DNA of 64,000 nucleotides from Duganella radicis. Its GTDB lineage: Bacteria; Pseudomonadota; Gammaproteobacteria; Burkholderiales; Burkholderiaceae_D. Shown piece by piece: positions 43,728-50,502 of the stretch. The notes below the pieces were generated by a model. The model worked only from the letters and a program-made list of their open reading frames with translations. It did no database searches and had not been told where the DNA came from. Position 1 is the first letter of the stretch. The number at the start of each line of letters is the position of its first letter. The stretch is from contig NZ_WNKY01000009.1 in NCBI RefSeq assembly GCF_009720825.1, positions 62,001 through 126,000 of the forward strand, in the 5' to 3' direction. Position numbers and translations under genes: made by a program.

Positions 43728-44507
43728 ATGGCTTACATCGACGCGCTGGGCACCGAACATCAGGCCGATCCTAACGCCCGCATCGTCTCGCTGGTGCCGT
43801 CGATTACCGAGCTGCTGTGCGATCTCGGGCTGGCCGGGCAGGTGGTGGGGCGCACCGGTTTCTGCATCCATCCGTGGGAGGCGGTGCAGGCCATTCCCAA
43901 AGTCGGTGGCACCAAGGATGTGAACCTGGAGAAGATCCGCAAGCTGGCGCCGACCCATGTGGTGCTCAATATTGATGAAAACGAAAAGCCGACCGCCGAC
44001 GCGCTGGCGGAGTTCGTGCCCAACCTGGTGGTCACCCATCCCTTGCGCCCTTACGACAACGTGGCGCTGGCGCGCCTGATGGGCGGCGTATTCTGCCGCG
44101 AGCAGCAGGCCGCGGCGTGGTGCGCGGCGTTCGAGGCGGAGTATGCGCTATTGCAGGCCATGCCCAAGGGGCGGCCGCAGAATATGCTGTACTGCATCTG
44201 GCAAGACCCGTGGATGACGATTTCGCAGGACACCTACATCGCGCGCATGCTGGCGGAAATCGGCTGGAGCGTGCCGGATCTGGGCGAATCGCGCTATCCG
44301 GAATTCCGCTGGTCGCGTGAGCTGATCGATGGTATCGACGGCGTGCTGCTGTCGAGCGAGCCGTATCGCTTCACCGAGGCGCACGCGGATGTGCTGGAAC
44401 GCCAGATCGGCAAGCCGGTGCTGCTGGTGGATGGGGAGATGATGTCGTGGTACGGCAGCCGTTCGCTGCAAGGACTGACATACCTGCGGGAGCTGGCGCG
44501 GCGCTAG
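43728..44507 (+). CDS. Helical-backbone metal/cobalamin-binding protein (BtuF-like) without signal peptide
   Basis: The 259-aa protein has the BtuF/FepB-type fold markers: RIVSLVPSITELLCDLGL, GRTGFCIHPWE, VGGTKDVNLEKIRKLAPTHVVLN and DPWMTISQDTYIARMLAEIGW. Such proteins are normally periplasmic partners of cobalamin or iron ABC importers. This one starts MAYIDALGTEHQ with no signal peptide, and no importer gene is adjacent, so a cytoplasmic binding or salvage role is implied. It is divergent from the diguanylate cyclase, with 97 bp between starts. Confidence 0.85.
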   Translation: MAYIDALGTEHQADPNARIVSLVPSITELLCDLGLAGQVVGRTGFCIHPWEAVQAIPKVGGTKDVNLEKIRKLAPTHVVLNIDENEKPTADALAEFVPNLVVTHPLRPYDNVALARLMGGVFCREQQAAAWCAAFEAEYALLQAMPKGRPQNMLYCIWQDPWMTISQDTYIARMLAEIGWSVPDLGESRYPEFRWSRELIDGIDGVLLSSEPYRFTEAHADVLERQIGKPVLLVDGEMMSWYGSRSLQGLTYLRELARR

Positions 44508-44523
44508 CCCCCGCGCGTCCTGT

Positions 44524-44898
44524 CTATTCGTCCTGTTCGTCCACCACAGCGGCCGAGGCGGTGGCGAGGCCGGCGGCGTGGCGCTTGTTGTCGTGCAGTT
44601 TGCCCACCGCGCTGTCGACCGCGCGTTTCAGCTTGTCGGTGGCGCCGCTGATGGCCTGATGCAGGGTGGCGGCATGGTCGCTGACCGCGATGGGTTGAAG
44701 ACCAGTAAGACGTGCTTCCATCAAGCAGCGGTTATCACCATCGGCCGACTTCTGGCCCAGGTTATCGCTGAGATGGACTTCGACGCGGGTGATTTGCTCG
44801 CCGAAGCGGTGGAGGGCATTGCTCACGACAGATTGCACGTGCTCGTCGAGACCGGAATGACGATCGATGGTTTTGTCGGTATTGATTTGGATTTGCAT
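44524..44898 (-). CDS. hpf: HPF/RaiA-type ribosome-associated protein
   Basis: The 124-aa protein (MQIQINTDKTIDRHSGLDEH) has the beta-alpha-beta-beta-beta-alpha pattern of the sigma-54 modulation/S30AE family, with EVHLSDNLGQKSADGDNRCLMEARL as central strands and a lysine-rich last helix (ATDKLKRAVDSAVGKLHD). Such proteins bind stationary-phase ribosomes; variants with a short acidic tail, as here (VVDEQDE), are often stress proteins not proven to hibernate ribosomes. Start at 44898. Confidence 0.85.
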   Translation of the reverse strand: MQIQINTDKTIDRHSGLDEHVQSVVSNALHRFGEQITRVEVHLSDNLGQKSADGDNRCLMEARLTGLQPIAVSDHAATLHQAISGATDKLKRAVDSAVGKLHDNKRHAAGLATASAAVVDEQDE

Positions 44899-44967
44899 AC
44901 GCTTGCTCCTGTGGTTGGACTGCGTAACCATCTTACTCCTTCCCGCCTTAAGTGCGCGTTAAATAAA

Positions 44968-45621
44968 TCACCCAATCAGGGAGGCGGCGATGTTGATCGA
45001 GAGGCCGAGGATGGCCAGGTTGTAGAAGAAGCACAGCACGGATTGGCCCAGCACCACTTGCCGCATGCCGCGGCTGCGCACAGTGACGTCGGAGGTCTGC
45101 ACCGCCACGCTGATGGTGAACGAGAAGTACAGGAAGTCCCAGTAGTTGGGCGCCAGCCCGCTGTCCGGGAAGCCCAGCGGTTTGTCGTCGTCGGCGGCGG
45201 TGTAGTAGAGGTGGGCGTAGTGGGAGCAGAACATCACGCCCACCATGAACCAGGAACCGATCAGGGTCAGCACGCTCAGCGCATAGTGCTGCACCGGCGC
45301 GCCCGGCGCCCGCGCCGCCAGTTGTGACACAATCGCCGCCAGGCTGACCATCACCGCCAGCGACAGCACGGCCAGGATCACCGGCCCTTTTTCATCCTGC
45401 CGGCAGGCCGCGCGCTTGATGTCGTGGTGGTCGGCTTGCATCATCATCCACGCCATCATGGCCAGGTAGCTCCATACCAGCACGTTCCAGCAGGTCAGCA
45501 CCTGGGTGACCGTCGACCAGGCATCGGGCAGGAAGCAGCTGGCCGCCACCGCCAGCGCGATGGCCGTGCTCAGATGCGGGCGGCTGTGGATGATGGCAGG
45601 CAGCGGCAGGCGCAAGCTCAT
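44968..45621 (-). CDS. DUF1345 family membrane protein
   Basis: The 217-aa protein has five to six membrane spans and the DUF1345 pattern HYALSVLTLIGSWFMVGVMFCSHYAHLYY and PNYWDFLYFSFTISVAVQTSDV. The last part looks like a two-span ion-channel motif, and the family is of unknown function. Its ATG overlaps the stop of the MFS gene upstream (ATGA at 45618-45621), so the two are co-translated. Confidence 0.87.
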   Translation of the reverse strand: MSLRLPLPAIIHSRPHLSTAIALAVAASCFLPDAWSTVTQVLTCWNVLVWSYLAMMAWMMMQADHHDIKRAACRQDEKGPVILAVLSLAVMVSLAAIVSQLAARAPGAPVQHYALSVLTLIGSWFMVGVMFCSHYAHLYYTAADDDKPLGFPDSGLAPNYWDFLYFSFTISVAVQTSDVTVRSRGMRQVVLGQSVLCFFYNLAILGLSINIAASLIG

Positions 45622-46853
45622 TTTTTATCCTCGTGCGGAAAACGGTCCATGCGTGACAATACCGGGAACAGCACGGTCCATGCGCCAACCACGCCCAGCG
45701 TGGCGGCGCCGCCGAACAGGATGGCGCGCGTCAGGCCCAGCCAGCCGGCGGTGAGGCCCGATTCGAATTCGCCCAGTTCGTTCGAGGCGCCGATGAACAC
45801 GGAGTTGACCGCGCTGACGCGGCCGCGGATTTCGTCCGGCGTTTCGTACTGTACCAGCAGGTGGCGCACATACACGCTGATCATGTCGCCGGCGCCCATC
45901 AGGAACAGCGCCACCAGCGCCACGATGAAGCTGGTGGTGGCGCCCAGCACGATGGTGCAGACGCCAAACACCGCCACGCCGCCCAGCATCCACGCCCCCA
46001 CGCGGCGCGTGATGGGGAAGAAGGCCAGCGCGATCGAGCACAGGGCCGCGCCGATGCCGGGCGCGGTACGCAGCGCGCCCAGCCCGCTCGGACCGATGTG
46101 CAGCACGTCGTGCGCCAGCGCCGGCAGCAGGGCGGTGGCGCCGCCGAACAGCACCGCAAACAGGTCGAGCGAGATCGCGCCCAGCACCACTTTCTTCGAC
46201 CAGACGAAGCGCAAGCCTTCCAGCACCGTGTGCCATGAGGCCGGCCCGCTGGCGCTGGCCTGTTTTACCGATTTCACCATCGACATCATCACCACCGCCG
46301 CCACCAGCAGGCCGGAGGAAATCATATACACCGCTTTCGGTCCGGCCAGGTAGAACAGGCCGCCCAGCGTGGGGCCGAGGATGACCGCCACGTGGAAGCT
46401 GGACGAACTCAGCGCCACCGCCTTGCTGAAGCTTTCCTGCGGCACCAGGTTGACCAGGATGGCTTGTGTGGCCGGCCCCATGAAGGCGCGCGCGCTGCCG
46501 TACACGGCCAGCACGGCAAACACCGGCCACACGGCGCTCAGGCCGGTGTAGGTGAAGCCAAGCAGCATCAGGCCGCACAGCAGCTGGGCGCCGAGCGCCA
46601 GCGCGATCAGGTTGCGGCGGTCGTAGCGGTCGGCGGCGTGGCCGGCGATCAGGATCAGCAGCAGGAAAGGCAGGAATTGCGCCAGGCCGATCAGGCCCAG
46701 GTCGTACAGGTTGTGCGTCATCGAATAGACTTGCCAGCCGATGGCGACGTTTTGCATTTGCACGGCCAGCGTGGCCAGGGTACGGGCGGAGAGGTAGAGC
46801 GTGAAGTTACGGTGGCGCAGGACGCTGAAACCGTTGGAGGAACTGTCGGACAT
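45618..46853 (-). CDS. MFS transporter, EntS-like
   Basis: The 411-aa protein (MSDSSSNGFSVLRHRNFTLYLSARTLATLA) has twelve membrane spans and the MFS_3/EntS-type motifs GHAADRYDRRNLIALAL and RAFMGPATQAILVNLVPQ. EntS-like proteins export siderophores or drugs; no siderophore genes are nearby. The ATG at 46853 was chosen as the family start; an upstream in-frame codon at 46898 is less likely. It is coupled to the DUF1345 gene by a 4-bp overlap. Confidence 0.9.
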   Translation of the reverse strand: MSDSSSNGFSVLRHRNFTLYLSARTLATLAVQMQNVAIGWQVYSMTHNLYDLGLIGLAQFLPFLLLILIAGHAADRYDRRNLIALALGAQLLCGLMLLGFTYTGLSAVWPVFAVLAVYGSARAFMGPATQAILVNLVPQESFSKAVALSSSSFHVAVILGPTLGGLFYLAGPKAVYMISSGLLVAAVVMMSMVKSVKQASASGPASWHTVLEGLRFVWSKKVVLGAISLDLFAVLFGGATALLPALAHDVLHIGPSGLGALRTAPGIGAALCSIALAFFPITRRVGAWMLGGVAVFGVCTIVLGATTSFIVALVALFLMGAGDMISVYVRHLLVQYETPDEIRGRVSAVNSVFIGASNELGEFESGLTAGWLGLTRAILFGGAATLGVVGAWTVLFPVLSRMDRFPHEDKK

Positions 46854-46913
46854 TGGGTCTTTCGGGATGCCGAGCCTCGGGGACTCTGCATCCCGCAAGG
46901 CCCGGTGGGATGG

Positions 46914-47939
46914 TTAGCTGTTGATGTCGGCCTCGGTGGTGAAGGCGTCCGCGTAGAACTCTTCATCCGGCAGGCCGCACTGGGCGACAAAGTCTTTCCT
47001 GGCCGATTCCACCATGATGGGTGCGCCGCAGGCGTAGACCTGGTGGCCGGACAGGTCCGGCAGGTCGGCCATCACGGCCTGGTGCACGAAGCCGGTGCGG
47101 CCGGCCCAGTGGTCTTCCGGCAGCAGGTTGGACAGCACCGGCACGTAGTGGAAGTTCGGCATTTTCGCGGCCCAGTCGCGGCACAGCGCGTCCATGTACA
47201 GATCCTGCGGGCGGCGGCCGCCCCAGTACAGGGTCATCTTGCGGGGCGAGCCTTGCGCGCGCAGATGTTCGACGATGGCCTTGATCGGCGCGAAGCCGGT
47301 GCCGGAGGCCAGCAGCACGATCGGCTTGTCGGAATCCTCGCGCACGAAGAAGGTGCCCATCGGGCCTTCGAAGCGCAGGATGTCGCGTTCCTTCATGCTG
47401 GTGAACACCTGGTCGGTGAACAGGCCGCCCGGCATGTGGCGGATGTGCAGGGCCAGCGGCTGGTTCTGGTCCGGCGGCGTGGCGATGCTGTAGCTGCGGC
47501 GCTTGCCGTCCTTCAGCATGAATTCGATGTACTGGCCGGCGCGGAATTTCAGGGTTTCGTTGGCCGGCAGTTGCAAGGTCATGACGATCACGTCCGACGC
47601 GACTTTTTCCAGCGTCGACACGCGCGACGGCATTTTACGGATAGGATATTCGTCGCTGCCCGCCACTTCGCGCGCCTCGATCACCAGGTCGCCTTGCGTG
47701 GTGGCGCAGCACAGCAGCGAGTAGCCGGCCGCCTCCTCGTCCTTGGTCAGGGCGCGTTCCTGGTGCGGCTTATGCGTCACCGAGCCGGAAACCACCTTGC
47801 CCTTGCAGGAGCTGCAAGCGCCGTTTTTGCAGCCGTAAGGCAGGCCGACGCCGGCGCGCATGGCGGCCGCCAGGATGGTTTCGTCTTCCTCGCAGCTGAA
47901 TTGATGGCCGCTAGGCTGTACAGTTATCTGAAACGTCAT
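46914..47939 (-). CDS. 2Fe-2S ferredoxin/FAD/NAD reductase (CDP-6-deoxy-delta-3,4-glucoseen reductase-type)
   Basis: The 341-aa protein is a three-domain electron-transfer reductase. A plant-type 2Fe-2S domain comes first (CKNGACSSCKG with the fourth Cys in LLCC), then an FAD-binding barrel (RRSYSIATPP), then an NAD-binding domain (ASGTGFAPIKAIVEHL, CGAPIMVE). This is the AscD/E3 arrangement; beta-proteobacterial homologues near ubiquinone or phenol-type genes are annotated identically, but the partner oxygenase or dehydratase is not in view. Its start is only 12 bp from the divergent epimerase-like gene. Confidence 0.9.
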   Translation of the reverse strand: MTFQITVQPSGHQFSCEEDETILAAAMRAGVGLPYGCKNGACSSCKGKVVSGSVTHKPHQERALTKDEEAAGYSLLCCATTQGDLVIEAREVAGSDEYPIRKMPSRVSTLEKVASDVIVMTLQLPANETLKFRAGQYIEFMLKDGKRRSYSIATPPDQNQPLALHIRHMPGGLFTDQVFTSMKERDILRFEGPMGTFFVREDSDKPIVLLASGTGFAPIKAIVEHLRAQGSPRKMTLYWGGRRPQDLYMDALCRDWAAKMPNFHYVPVLSNLLPEDHWAGRTGFVHQAVMADLPDLSGHQVYACGAPIMVESARKDFVAQCGLPDEEFYADAFTTEADINS

Positions 47940-47951
47940 ACAATCTTTCTG

Positions 47952-48839
47952 ATGAAAAACTTCAAAATTCACAAATTCCAACGGCCGCGCGTGCTGATCG
48001 TCGGCTGCGGCGATGTCGGCATGCGCCTGTTGCCGCTGCTGACCCCGCATTTCCGCGTGTTCGCCACCACCAGTCAGCGGGAGCGCTGCGCCGAACTGCG
48101 CGCCGCCGGCGCCGTGCCGCTGGTGGCCGATCTCGACCATCCTGCCAGTTTGCGCCGCCTTACCGGGCTGGCGCCCTGGGTGATCCACCTGGCGCCGCCG
48201 CCTGCCGAAGGCGTGCTGGACAGCCGCACGCGCAATTTGACCGCCATTTTACCCGAGCAAGGACGCTTGGTTTATATCAGTACCACCGGTGTCTATGGCG
48301 ACTGTGGCGGCGCCCGCTTCGACGAGAGTCGTCCGGTGGCGCCGCGCAATGGCCGGGCGCTGCGCCGGGTCGACGCCGAGCGCACCCTGCGGCGCTGGGC
48401 GCGGCGCAGCGGGGCGGCGCTGTCCATCCTGCGCGTGCCGGGGATTTACGCCGCGGATCGCCTGCCGCTCAAGCGCTTGCAGCAGGGCACGCCCGCGCTG
48501 ATCGCGGCGGACGACGTCTATACCAACCACATCCATGCCGACGACCTGGCGGCCATCATCGCCAAAGCGCTGTTTCGTGCGCTACCGCACCGTATCTACC
48601 ATGCGGTGGATGACAGCGAGATGAAGATGGCGGAATATTTCGATGCCGTGGCGGACGCCTTTCAGCTGCCCCGGCCGCCGCGTCTGCCGCGTGCGGAATT
48701 GCAGCAGGTGGTGACGCCGGCGCTGCTGTCGTTCATGTCGGAATCGCGCCGGCTGGACAACGGCCGCATCCGGCGCGAACTGGGTGTGCGTTTGCGTTAT
48801 CCAACGGTTATTTCCATGTTGGAACGTAAAGATGTGTAA
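47952..48839 (+). CDS. NAD-dependent epimerase/SDR-e-like protein (YeeZ-type)
   Basis: From the ATG at 47952 the protein has 295 aa. A Rossmann motif RVLIVGCGDVGMRLLPLL starts at residue ~13, followed by VIHLAPPPAEGVLDSRTRNL, the active-site region YISTTGVYGDCGG and a C-terminal substrate domain. The YxxxK lysine is not evident, as in YeeZ-like atypical SDRs. Substrate unknown. Start uncertain: there is no good ribosome site, and the divergent reductase starts 12 bp away, so the promoters must lie inside the opposite genes or the message is leaderless. Confidence 0.8.
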   Translation: MKNFKIHKFQRPRVLIVGCGDVGMRLLPLLTPHFRVFATTSQRERCAELRAAGAVPLVADLDHPASLRRLTGLAPWVIHLAPPPAEGVLDSRTRNLTAILPEQGRLVYISTTGVYGDCGGARFDESRPVAPRNGRALRRVDAERTLRRWARRSGAALSILRVPGIYAADRLPLKRLQQGTPALIAADDVYTNHIHADDLAAIIAKALFRALPHRIYHAVDDSEMKMAEYFDAVADAFQLPRPPRLPRAELQQVVTPALLSFMSESRRLDNGRIRRELGVRLRYPTVISMLERKDV

Positions 48840-48909
48840 AGATGCCGAAAGATCAAGGTATTGCAAGCCTGGCGTCAGATTTATGTGACAAGATTATAAG
48901 TTGGTACGT

Positions 48910-48923
48910 TTGACGGAGATCAG
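48910..48923. promoter_or_regulatory. Imperfect FNR-type box TTGAC-GGAG-ATCAG
   Basis: It matches TTGAT-N4-ATCAA at 8 of 10 positions. It is 56 bp before the ATG at 48979, and TAGTGT (48945-48950) is near the -10 position expected for a class II FNR promoter. Weaker than the boxes at 36497 and 50474; could be chance. Confidence 0.3.
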
Positions 48924-48978
48924 AGAGTTCGTCGCGTGATAGGATAGTGTTAGCCATCTTCCATTAAGGAGTGCGCGC

Positions 48979-49230
48979 ATGGTAGCCAGTTTGCAGCCCA
49001 CCAAGGAGCAAGTCCGCGCCTACATGCATCAGCGACAGCGTGAGTTTTGTCGCCGGCCGCCGCCCTTGCCGGAAGAAATCCGCCGCCAGTTGGGCTGGCA
49101 CTACAGCGCCGACTGCCTCGAACACTTCTCCACCGCCACCTTATTTCTGCCAAGCACGATTGCCCAGTTGGCCGCCCTGATGGCGGTCGAATGGTGTTTT
49201 CTGGCGGCCGGCGTGCGCCGTCCGAATTGA
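48979..49230 (+). CDS. Uncharacterised 83-aa protein
   Basis: AAGGAG lies seven bases before the ATG. The product (MVASLQPTKEQVRAYMHQRQ, PPPLPEEIRRQLGWHYSADC) has a basic helical N-terminal half, then a proline-rich loop, then a mildly hydrophobic helix (STIAQLAALMAVEWCFLAAGV). Two to three Cys. No known domain. Codon use is normal for the genome, so it is probably a real gene. Confidence 0.65.
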   Translation: MVASLQPTKEQVRAYMHQRQREFCRRPPPLPEEIRRQLGWHYSADCLEHFSTATLFLPSTIAQLAALMAVEWCFLAAGVRRPN

Positions 49231-49370
49231 TCTTTACATGGTTTGATACTTTTTTTTACAACAAAGTTCGCCATAGCATAAAAAATGGGGTTAGAATCTA
49301 TCCAATTCTCACTCTCATTGGTTTTGTGTCGTTTTTTTCCAAAAAACGGCGAAGGAACCTGCTAAATACC

Positions 49371-49610
49371 ATGTCCCTGAAAGAAATCACCGCGTCGCCG
49401 ACCTACAACCCTAACCGCGTGCTGGACGCGATCATTGAAAAACTGCAACTGAAAAACGATGCAGCCCTGTCGCGCGCGCTGGAAGTGGCCCCGCCGGTCA
49501 TCTCCAAAATCCGCCACAACACCCTGCCGATCGGCGCCACCATCCTGATCCGCATGCACGAGATCAGCGATTTCAGCATTCGCGAACTGCGCGAAATGAT
49601 GGCCTCCTGA
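49371..49610 (+). CDS. Small helix-turn-helix protein, 79 aa
   Basis: The ATG at 49371 follows GAAGGAACCTGCTAAATACC. The product (MSLKEITASPTYNPNRVLDA, IIEKLQLKNDAALSRALEVAPPVISKIRHN) has an XRE/Cro-type HTH: recognition helix APPVISKIRH after LKNDAALSRALEV. It then ends in IRMHEISDFSIRELREMM. A stand-alone regulator or an adaptor; target unknown. It is followed by a strong terminator (49629-49667). The 140 bp before it are AT-rich and should hold the promoter. Confidence 0.8.
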   Translation: MSLKEITASPTYNPNRVLDAIIEKLQLKNDAALSRALEVAPPVISKIRHNTLPIGATILIRMHEISDFSIRELREMMAS

Positions 49611-49628
49611 TATCGGGCACCCCATAGA

Positions 49629-49667
49629 AAAACGGCGCGCACCTCACGGTTACGCGCCGTTTTTTCA
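49629..49667. terminator. Bidirectional Rho-independent terminator
   Basis: AAAACGGCGCG (49629-49639) pairs with CGCGCCGTTTT (49653-49663) around a 13-base loop, followed by T residues on the + strand and preceded by A residues for the minus strand. It serves the HTH gene (+) and the repeat-protein gene ending at 49679 (-). Confidence 0.9.
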
Positions 49668-49678
49668 TGCCGGCCGGT

Positions 49679-50392
49679 TCAGGCGGTCAGGCGCGGGCGC
49701 TGGCTGTAAAAGCTCGACTGCTGGGCCGCCGCGATCACCGCTTCGGCTTGCAGGGCGCTGGCGCCGATCACGCCGGAATGGGCAAAGCCGGCGGCCACGC
49801 CGGAGTGGGCCATCCTGGCGCCGGCCACGTCCGAGTGGGCCACTTTCGCGCCGACCACGCCCGAGTGCGCGACCTTGGCCCCCACCACGCCCGAGTGCGC
49901 CACTTTGGCGCCAATCACGCCCGAGTGGGCGAATTGCGCGCCGGCCACGCCGGAGTGGGCAAACGACGCCGCCGCCACGCCCGAATGGGCCGCCTTGGCC
50001 TGCTCGGCCTGGCGCACATAGTCTTCGCCGAAGGTGTCTTCGTACAGCTCTTTCATGCGCATGCCGACACGGATGTGGGCCGCTTCGTCATCCTCGCCGC
50101 GCAGGCCGATGTAAGGGAAGTGGTGCAGGAAGTGGCCGAACACGGCCGCGCAATCGGCCGCGTATTTCATGGTGTCCAGGATGTGGTAGTGCCAGAAGGT
50201 GTCGACATCCACCAGCGGCGCCGTCTGCTCGTTCGGGAACTTCTTCATCAGGAACAGGAAGCGGCGATATTCGAACTCGACGGCGTTGGCGCGTTCCAGC
50301 GTCCAGCCTTCGCCCGATTCCTCGTGCATCAGTTTGACTTTGATTGGTTCCAGATCGAGGGCGTTGATGGCGTGCATGTCTTGGGCATTCAT
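49679..50392 (-). CDS. GRDP-type (DUF1399-like) protein with eight AHSGV decapeptide repeats
   Basis: From the ATG at 50392 (AAGGAAAAT upstream) the protein is 237 aa. Residues ~1-130 form a glycine-rich-domain-protein N-terminal domain marked by DVDTFWHYHILDTMKYAADC and FGHFLHHFPYIGLRGEDD; His residues suggest metal binding. The C-terminal part consists of eight units of AHSGVxGAxx (coding 49754-49990), nine or ten residues each with a hydrophobic residue every fifth position, suggesting a beta-solenoid or a repeated core, and ends AAQQSSFYSQRPRLTA. No signal peptide. A perfect FNR-type box lies upstream (50474-50487). Known homologues are uncharacterised; enzyme activity unknown. Confidence 0.78.
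   Translation of the reverse strand: MNAQDMHAINALDLEPIKVKLMHEESGEGWTLERANAVEFEYRRFLFLMKKFPNEQTAPLVDVDTFWHYHILDTMKYAADCAAVFGHFLHHFPYIGLRGEDDEAAHIRVGMRMKELYEDTFGEDYVRQAEQAKAAHSGVAAASFAHSGVAGAQFAHSGVIGAKVAHSGVVGAKVAHSGVVGAKVAHSDVAGARMAHSGVAAGFAHSGVIGASALQAEAVIAAAQQSSFYSQRPRLTA
49754..49990 (-). repeat. Eight tandem 27-30 bp coding repeats (AHSGV units)
   Basis: The units read AHSGVAAASF, AHSGVAGAQF, AHSGVIGAKV, AHSGVVGAKV twice, AHSDVAGARM, AHSGVAAGF and AHSGVIGASA. The five-residue opening is constant except one Asp for Gly; the second half varies. DNA copies differ at third positions, so the repeat is maintained by selection and not only by recent slippage. Confidence 0.9.
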
Positions 50393-50473
50393 CAGGATTT
50401 TCCTTTGCGTATTGATGCGGGTTGAAAGAAGCAGCAGACGCATTTGATTTTGCCCGTGGGAGACAGGTGTTCC

Positions 50474-50487
50474 TTGATGTTAATCAA
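50474..50487 (-). promoter_or_regulatory. FNR/ANR-type box TTGAT-GTTA-ATCAA
   Basis: A perfect consensus match 82 bp upstream of the repeat-protein start. With the box centred at -41.5 on the minus strand, transcription would start near 50439, and CAAAAT (50452-50447) is within one base of the -10 position. It is 16 bp beyond the stop of the histidine-kinase gene. Confidence 0.7.
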
Positions 50488-50502
50488 TGTTTGAGAGGAA
50501 AG

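Noticed and set aside
49754..49990. Regular ~30-bp repeat that looks like a CRISPR array at first glance
   Set aside because: The repeat is in frame, encodes AHSGV units and has no distinct spacers; there are no cas genes.
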